Positions 4,817 through 7,533 of a DNA stretch of 7,533 nt are shown piece after piece (within the stretch, counting starts at the first letter, position 1; each line of letters opens with the position of its first letter). A program made the translations under genes and the position numbers. The notes under the pieces were generated by a model. That model ran no database searches, had not been told where the DNA came from, and was given only the letters and a program-made list of their open reading frames with translations. Source of the DNA: JAAZNV01 sp049297375 (GTDB lineage: Bacteria > Patescibacteriota > WWE3 > UBA101185 > UBA10185). The stretch spans positions 1 through 7,533 of the forward strand of contig JBAQUF010000004.1 of assembly GCA_049297375.1 (NCBI GenBank), read 5' to 3'.

Positions 4817-4822
4817 ATTATA
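4817..4822 (-). promoter_or_regulatory. Candidate -10 box for the structured RNA
   Basis: A consensus TATAAT on the minus strand, 10 bp after the terL stop codon. Start of transcription would be near 4810, about 10 nt before stem P1. The -35 region (about 4840-4845, CTCAAG) is poor, and the surroundings are AT-rich enough that chance is possible. Confidence 0.35.
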
Positions 4823-4831
4823 CTATGAAAG

Positions 4832-6310
4832 TTACCAACCTTGAGGTTTTTGTGAAAAAGCCCGAGCCTTTTTTCGATGCGCAAATTCTATTAACGGGTC
4901 AACCGCATAAATTAAGGCGTCAGCAAGGTCATCATGTTTTTCTACACCAAAGTTAGTTATTTGTGTAATTTGCAACTCTGCACCTTTTTTAGGAAACAAA
5001 ACCACTCCAGATTTAATAAGAGGCGCCAATCCTGAGAGCCGTACTGTTTTATCTCCTTTTGGGTTAACTGATTCTACCCTGTATCCTTGAGTTCTTAAAT
5101 GCTGTGACAAAGCTTCTTGATAACCAACACTTTCAACATATATTTTTATATCAGAACCATGACCTAGTGGATTAACTATGGCAGCAACTGCTTCGCCAGC
5201 GTCTGCAAAGTTAAGTCTTTTGTTTATAATATTGGGAAGAATATAGATTTTGGGTGTGTTGTCGTATTCATATAGTCTGGCAGTAACGATAGCTGTATAG
5301 TCAGCAGTTGTTCTTTCAGAAATAGCTAAATCGACACCAACAGCTGTCATCTTATACTCCTTGCAGTTTGTTGTAGGCAAATCTTCGTAGTATTGAATCC
5401 ATTCCGGATAAATAATCCTACTAGCATCAGAGATTATCCTAAGTAAGTATTCTCGATACCACGCAGGTTCATCAAAAACTGAATTTTTTACTTTATTAAT
5501 ATCATCAACTGTAGGAAATTTAGATGGCCATAAACAATCATTGTTATCATCTAATAGAGGGTATTCCCTGTAGGTACCTAAATTTGGTTCGTTAAGCATT
5601 TTCTCTTTTAGTCGCGATTGTAAAGAGTCTTCATGTAACAAGTTTCCTATTACTACAACTTTTGTATTTTTATCACCGCTTGGCAATACATCCTGTGTGA
5701 ACCATTTATATGTATTATTTCGGCTCTCAATGTTTTTTACTGACTCTAAACTTTCTATATCATCACATACTATTAATTGTGGACGAAATTGATTTTGTCT
5801 TAAGCCCCTAATATTTGTACCTGTAGATAAAGATGTAATTCTGGCGTTGTATTTGGAAAGAGTTATTGTATTGGTATTCCAAATTCCAGCTATCTCTTCG
5901 AATGGTCCAAAATCCTCAATTAATAGTTGGTTAGTTTCTAACTCCGATTTTATATTTGCTAAAACCTGAGTTGCTTGTTGCTGAACTTGGCTTATTAAAA
6001 GAATATACTTTTTTTCCATTACACCTAAAATTGCCCAAATAGGGTAGGACAAAGACATAATTGTTGACTTTCCTGAACCTCTAAAAGCGGTGATTGCAGC
6101 TAGAGAGATGGATAAATCTTGAGATATATCAAAAAGTTCATAGTGAAATGGTGCAGGTTCATACAAAATGTGATTTGTGAAATAAACATAGAAAAACCAA
6201 AAATGATTTGAAGAACAGAGTCTTTTTCTGAAGCTTTTGTTTTCTTTAATTTGTTTCTTTAGTTCCAGAAATTCTTTATCTGTTAATTTATTAGGGTTTG
6301 GTGGCGTCAT
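4832..6310 (-). CDS. terL: Terminase large subunit (packaging ATPase-nuclease)
   Basis: The 492-aa motor protein powers DNA entry into procapsids and cuts concatemers. The ATPase domain (about 30-290) has Walker A AFRGSGKST (75-83, K81), a GTNIRGLR motif (164-171) and Walker B LIVCDDIE (179-186, with D184 or E186 catalytic). The RNase-H-like nuclease domain (about 320-475) has GVDLAISERTTADYTA (D327, D337), ESVGY (E393) and HDDLADALIY (459-468, D461/D464) as the metal-binding acids. Length is normal and all motifs are intact. The start overlaps the end of the small terminase gene by 20 bp, so the two are translationally linked. The gene is the last of its operon: a structured terminator region follows instead of the usual portal gene. 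Confidence 0.97.
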   Translation of the reverse strand: MTPPNPNKLTDKEFLELKKQIKENKSFRKRLCSSNHFWFFYVYFTNHILYEPAPFHYELFDISQDLSISLAAITAFRGSGKSTIMSLSYPIWAILGVMEKKYILLISQVQQQATQVLANIKSELETNQLLIEDFGPFEEIAGIWNTNTITLSKYNARITSLSTGTNIRGLRQNQFRPQLIVCDDIESLESVKNIESRNNTYKWFTQDVLPSGDKNTKVVVIGNLLHEDSLQSRLKEKMLNEPNLGTYREYPLLDDNNDCLWPSKFPTVDDINKVKNSVFDEPAWYREYLLRIISDASRIIYPEWIQYYEDLPTTNCKEYKMTAVGVDLAISERTTADYTAIVTARLYEYDNTPKIYILPNIINKRLNFADAGEAVAAIVNPLGHGSDIKIYVESVGYQEALSQHLRTQGYRVESVNPKGDKTVRLSGLAPLIKSGVVLFPKKGAELQITQITNFGVEKHDDLADALIYAVDPLIEFAHRKKARAFSQKPQGW

Positions 6311-6716
6311 CTGTGTGTTTACCTTTTTTCATAACTAAATCAATAGCCTTATCAATAAGTGTTTCTTGCTCTTCAGTAAGGTGGCCAAGTTCAGTTGAAA
6401 TTTTTCCTGTAAATTCTACTTTTGTTGAATATGCCTTATGTCTATTCTTTAACCAAAATATTATTGCGGTCATATTTTTCTCACGAATAGCTGATAAGAG
6501 TTGGGATTCCGCTAGATCGTTCATCAAGGAAACACTTTCCCGTAGAGCTTCATCGGCATTTTTTACAAATTCTGCGTCCTCTTTTCTCCATCGGTAGTAT
6601 GTTGCACGACCAACTCCAACTTTTTCGCAAGCAAACTGTACTATTGGAGTCTTAGAGAATTGCTTTATAAGTAATTCCTTTTCTTTTTGTTGTCTTTTTT
6701 CTATTGATGTATTCAT
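6291..6716 (-). CDS. terS: Terminase small subunit (DNA-recognition)
   Basis: The product is 141 aa from the chosen start. Small terminases bind the packaging site as a ring and load the large subunit. A helix-turn-helix is visible at about 24-46 (IVQFACEKVGVGRATYYRWR). A helical oligomerisation region with LLSAIREKNMTAIIFWLKNR is typical of this family, followed by an acidic/basic tail that would contact TerL. The frame is open up to an ATG at 6755, but ATG 6716 is preferred: AAAAGGAG lies 10 nt upstream, and this ATG overlaps the TGA of the methyltransferase as ATGA. The 3' end overlaps terL by 20 bp. Confidence 0.88.
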   Translation of the reverse strand: MNTSIEKRQQKEKELLIKQFSKTPIVQFACEKVGVGRATYYRWRKEDAEFVKNADEALRESVSLMNDLAESQLLSAIREKNMTAIIFWLKNRHKAYSTKVEFTGKISTELGHLTEEQETLIDKAIDLVMKKGKHTDDATKP

Positions 6717-7533
6717 AATATTTTTACTCCTTTTAAACCTGTCAGCTTTTCCCATCTATGTTTGATAACTTCACAATAAACAGGTGATTTCTCCATGAGA
6801 TAACATCTACGTCTCATCTTTGTTGCGGCAATTAGCGTAGAACCACTTCCACCAAAAGGCTCAACTATTAAATCGTTTCTTTTTGTTAGTACTTTGATGT
6901 ATGGAATAAGAATTTCTATTGGCTTGGTCCCAAAGATAATACCTTGACCTGAACTTTTCTCATCAGAAGCAATATATTCCACGAAGTCTGTTGGTTGATA
7001 TTTCTTCCCATGTTTATAACTTTCCCATTGTGGTTTACCTGATATTGCATATAGGGCGGTTTCATATTCACTTTGAAGCCCATCTTCTTCAGGTTCCATA
7101 TTAAAGGGAATATCTACGTTTGGAGAAGCACCAACCATAGCAATGTCATGTTTTGAGAAAAATCTATATTTTCCTGCAAAACCCTGTGTACGGTTGGGAA
7201 GATGCCAAACAATCATGTTTTTAACTTTCCAATATTTCGACATTTCGTTTGAGATAGTACAAATGTTCTTCCAATTTTCATAAACTATTATTGAAAAGCT
7301 TTCATTTTGAACTCTACTGATATTTTTCATCCACTTTTCTGTGAAATCAGGTGGTAAAACATCTGTTTCTAAGTACCTACGATCTCTTTTAGCACCGAAT
7401 CCTGTTATTGCCTTTCCAGCCTTTTTCTTTCCCTTTAAGTAATCAAGAATGTACGGAGGATCCGTAAAACACATATTTGCTTTTTCACCATTCATGAGCT
7501 TTATTACGTCTTTTTCAATCGTAGAATCCCCAC
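6713..7533 (-). CDS. DNA methyltransferase, beta-type, 5' end missing
   Basis: The frame stays open to the window edge: the 12 codons before the first ATG (7495) encode GDSTIEKDVIKL, a conserved lead-in to the catalytic motif, so the true start lies outside. DPPY (motif IV, about 27 codons in) comes first, and EPFGGSGST (motif I, SAM binding) near the C-terminus. This order defines the beta group, and DPPY points to N6-adenine methylation, although N4-cytosine cannot be fully excluded. The sequence between them is the target-recognition region. In phages this domain is often fused behind a ParB-like nuclease domain; that part would be beyond the edge. No restriction endonuclease is seen. The TGA stop overlaps the terS start as ATGA, implying coupled translation. 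Such orphan enzymes can shield phage DNA or mark packaging sites; which applies here is unknown. Confidence 0.92.
   Translation of the reverse strand, partial: GDSTIEKDVIKLMNGEKANMCFTDPPYILDYLKGKKKAGKAITGFGAKRDRRYLETDVLPPDFTEKWMKNISRVQNESFSIIVYENWKNICTISNEMSKYWKVKNMIVWHLPNRTQGFAGKYRFFSKHDIAMVGASPNVDIPFNMEPEEDGLQSEYETALYAISGKPQWESYKHGKKYQPTDFVEYIASDEKSSGQGIIFGTKPIEILIPYIKVLTKRNDLIVEPFGGSGSTLIAATKMRRRCYLMEKSPVYCEVIKHRWEKLTGLKGVKIL
6727..6734 (-). promoter_or_regulatory. Shine-Dalgarno deciding the terS start
   Basis: AAAAGGAG on the minus strand, 10 nt before ATG 6716 and inside the last codons of the methyltransferase. It selects this ATG over the earlier in-frame ATG at 6755. Confidence 0.75.

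Larger units (their letters stand above)
1576..7533. mobile_element. Prophage-like element, one end, continuing beyond the window
   Basis: A large serine recombinase, small accessory membrane proteins, a DNA methyltransferase and a complete terminase pair occur together next to host-type genes. This is the composition of the integrase-proximal end of a tailed temperate phage. The right end is outside the window. The left boundary is uncertain: it may lie in 871-1012 behind the tRNA (making the nucleotidyltransferase cargo) or near 1576. No repressor, portal, capsid, tail or lysis gene is in view. Confidence 0.75.

Noticed and set aside
5571..5580. TAGGTACCTA in terL, equal to the centre of the 30-bp palindrome
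   Set aside because: Ten-bp match within coding sequence without the extended arms; not enough to call a second site.
6303..6310. GATGACGC at the terL start, resembling the repeated upstream motif
   Set aside because: Only 8 bases, in coding sequence and in the opposite orientation relative to its gene; likely chance.
6298..6597. Plus-strand frame of 99 codons
   Set aside because: Antisense shadow of the small terminase gene.
1..7533. CRISPR array or clustered short tandem repeats
   Set aside because: No evenly spaced direct repeats were seen; the only dispersed repeat is the motif before three genes.

Overview
This window is AT-rich bacterial DNA in which a stretch of apparent host chromosome meets one end of a temperate-phage-like element. 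Host-type content lies on the left: a TPR-repeat protein gene with its own terminator, then a tRNA-Gln (UUG). From about 1576 to the right edge the content is phage-type. TGA and TAA both serve as stops, so the standard bacterial code fits. The compact AT-rich genes, a large serine recombinase starting with a YARKSSES-type motif, and starts with little or no leader recall Patescibacteria (CPR). A Firmicutes-like host cannot be excluded, and I put low confidence on the taxonomy.

Layout from left to right: TPR protein (63-683, +), which carries a perfect 30-bp palindrome in its last codons; rho-independent terminator (733-767); tRNA-Gln (797-870); a GC-rich interrupted palindrome just behind the tRNA; nucleotidyltransferase-fold protein (1013-1579, +), tail-to-tail with a large serine recombinase (1576-2862, -); a divergent small membrane-anchored protein (2930-3253, +); a shared bidirectional terminator; a zinc-ribbon/TM/DUF4352-like protein (3300-3956, -, GTG start); and a SHOCT-domain protein (4037-4588, -). 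Next comes a 243-bp gap holding an elaborate set of inverted repeats. Finally there is a tightly coupled minus-strand operon read from the right edge: DNA methyltransferase (5' end outside the window), small terminase, large terminase.

How it works together: the serine recombinase would integrate and excise the element, the terminase pair would package DNA, and the methyltransferase is translationally coupled to the terminase by an ATGA stop-start overlap. The recombinase, DUF4352 and SHOCT genes lie between packaging genes and host DNA, where lysogenic-conversion cargo is usually found. All three have a nearly identical short motif (TTGCGTCATCCATT in the sense of the genes) just upstream, suggesting shared control.

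The most interesting object is the terL-SHOCT intergenic region (4690-4800). Read as minus-strand RNA it can form a 14-bp closing stem, a GAAA-capped hairpin and an 8-bp stem around a three-way junction. The loop of the third stem is complementary over 15 positions to the 3' tail, which ends in a U-tract. This makes either a pseudoknot or a terminator that competes with the junction fold. A TATAAT box sits about 17 bp before it. I do not recognise it as a named RNA family.
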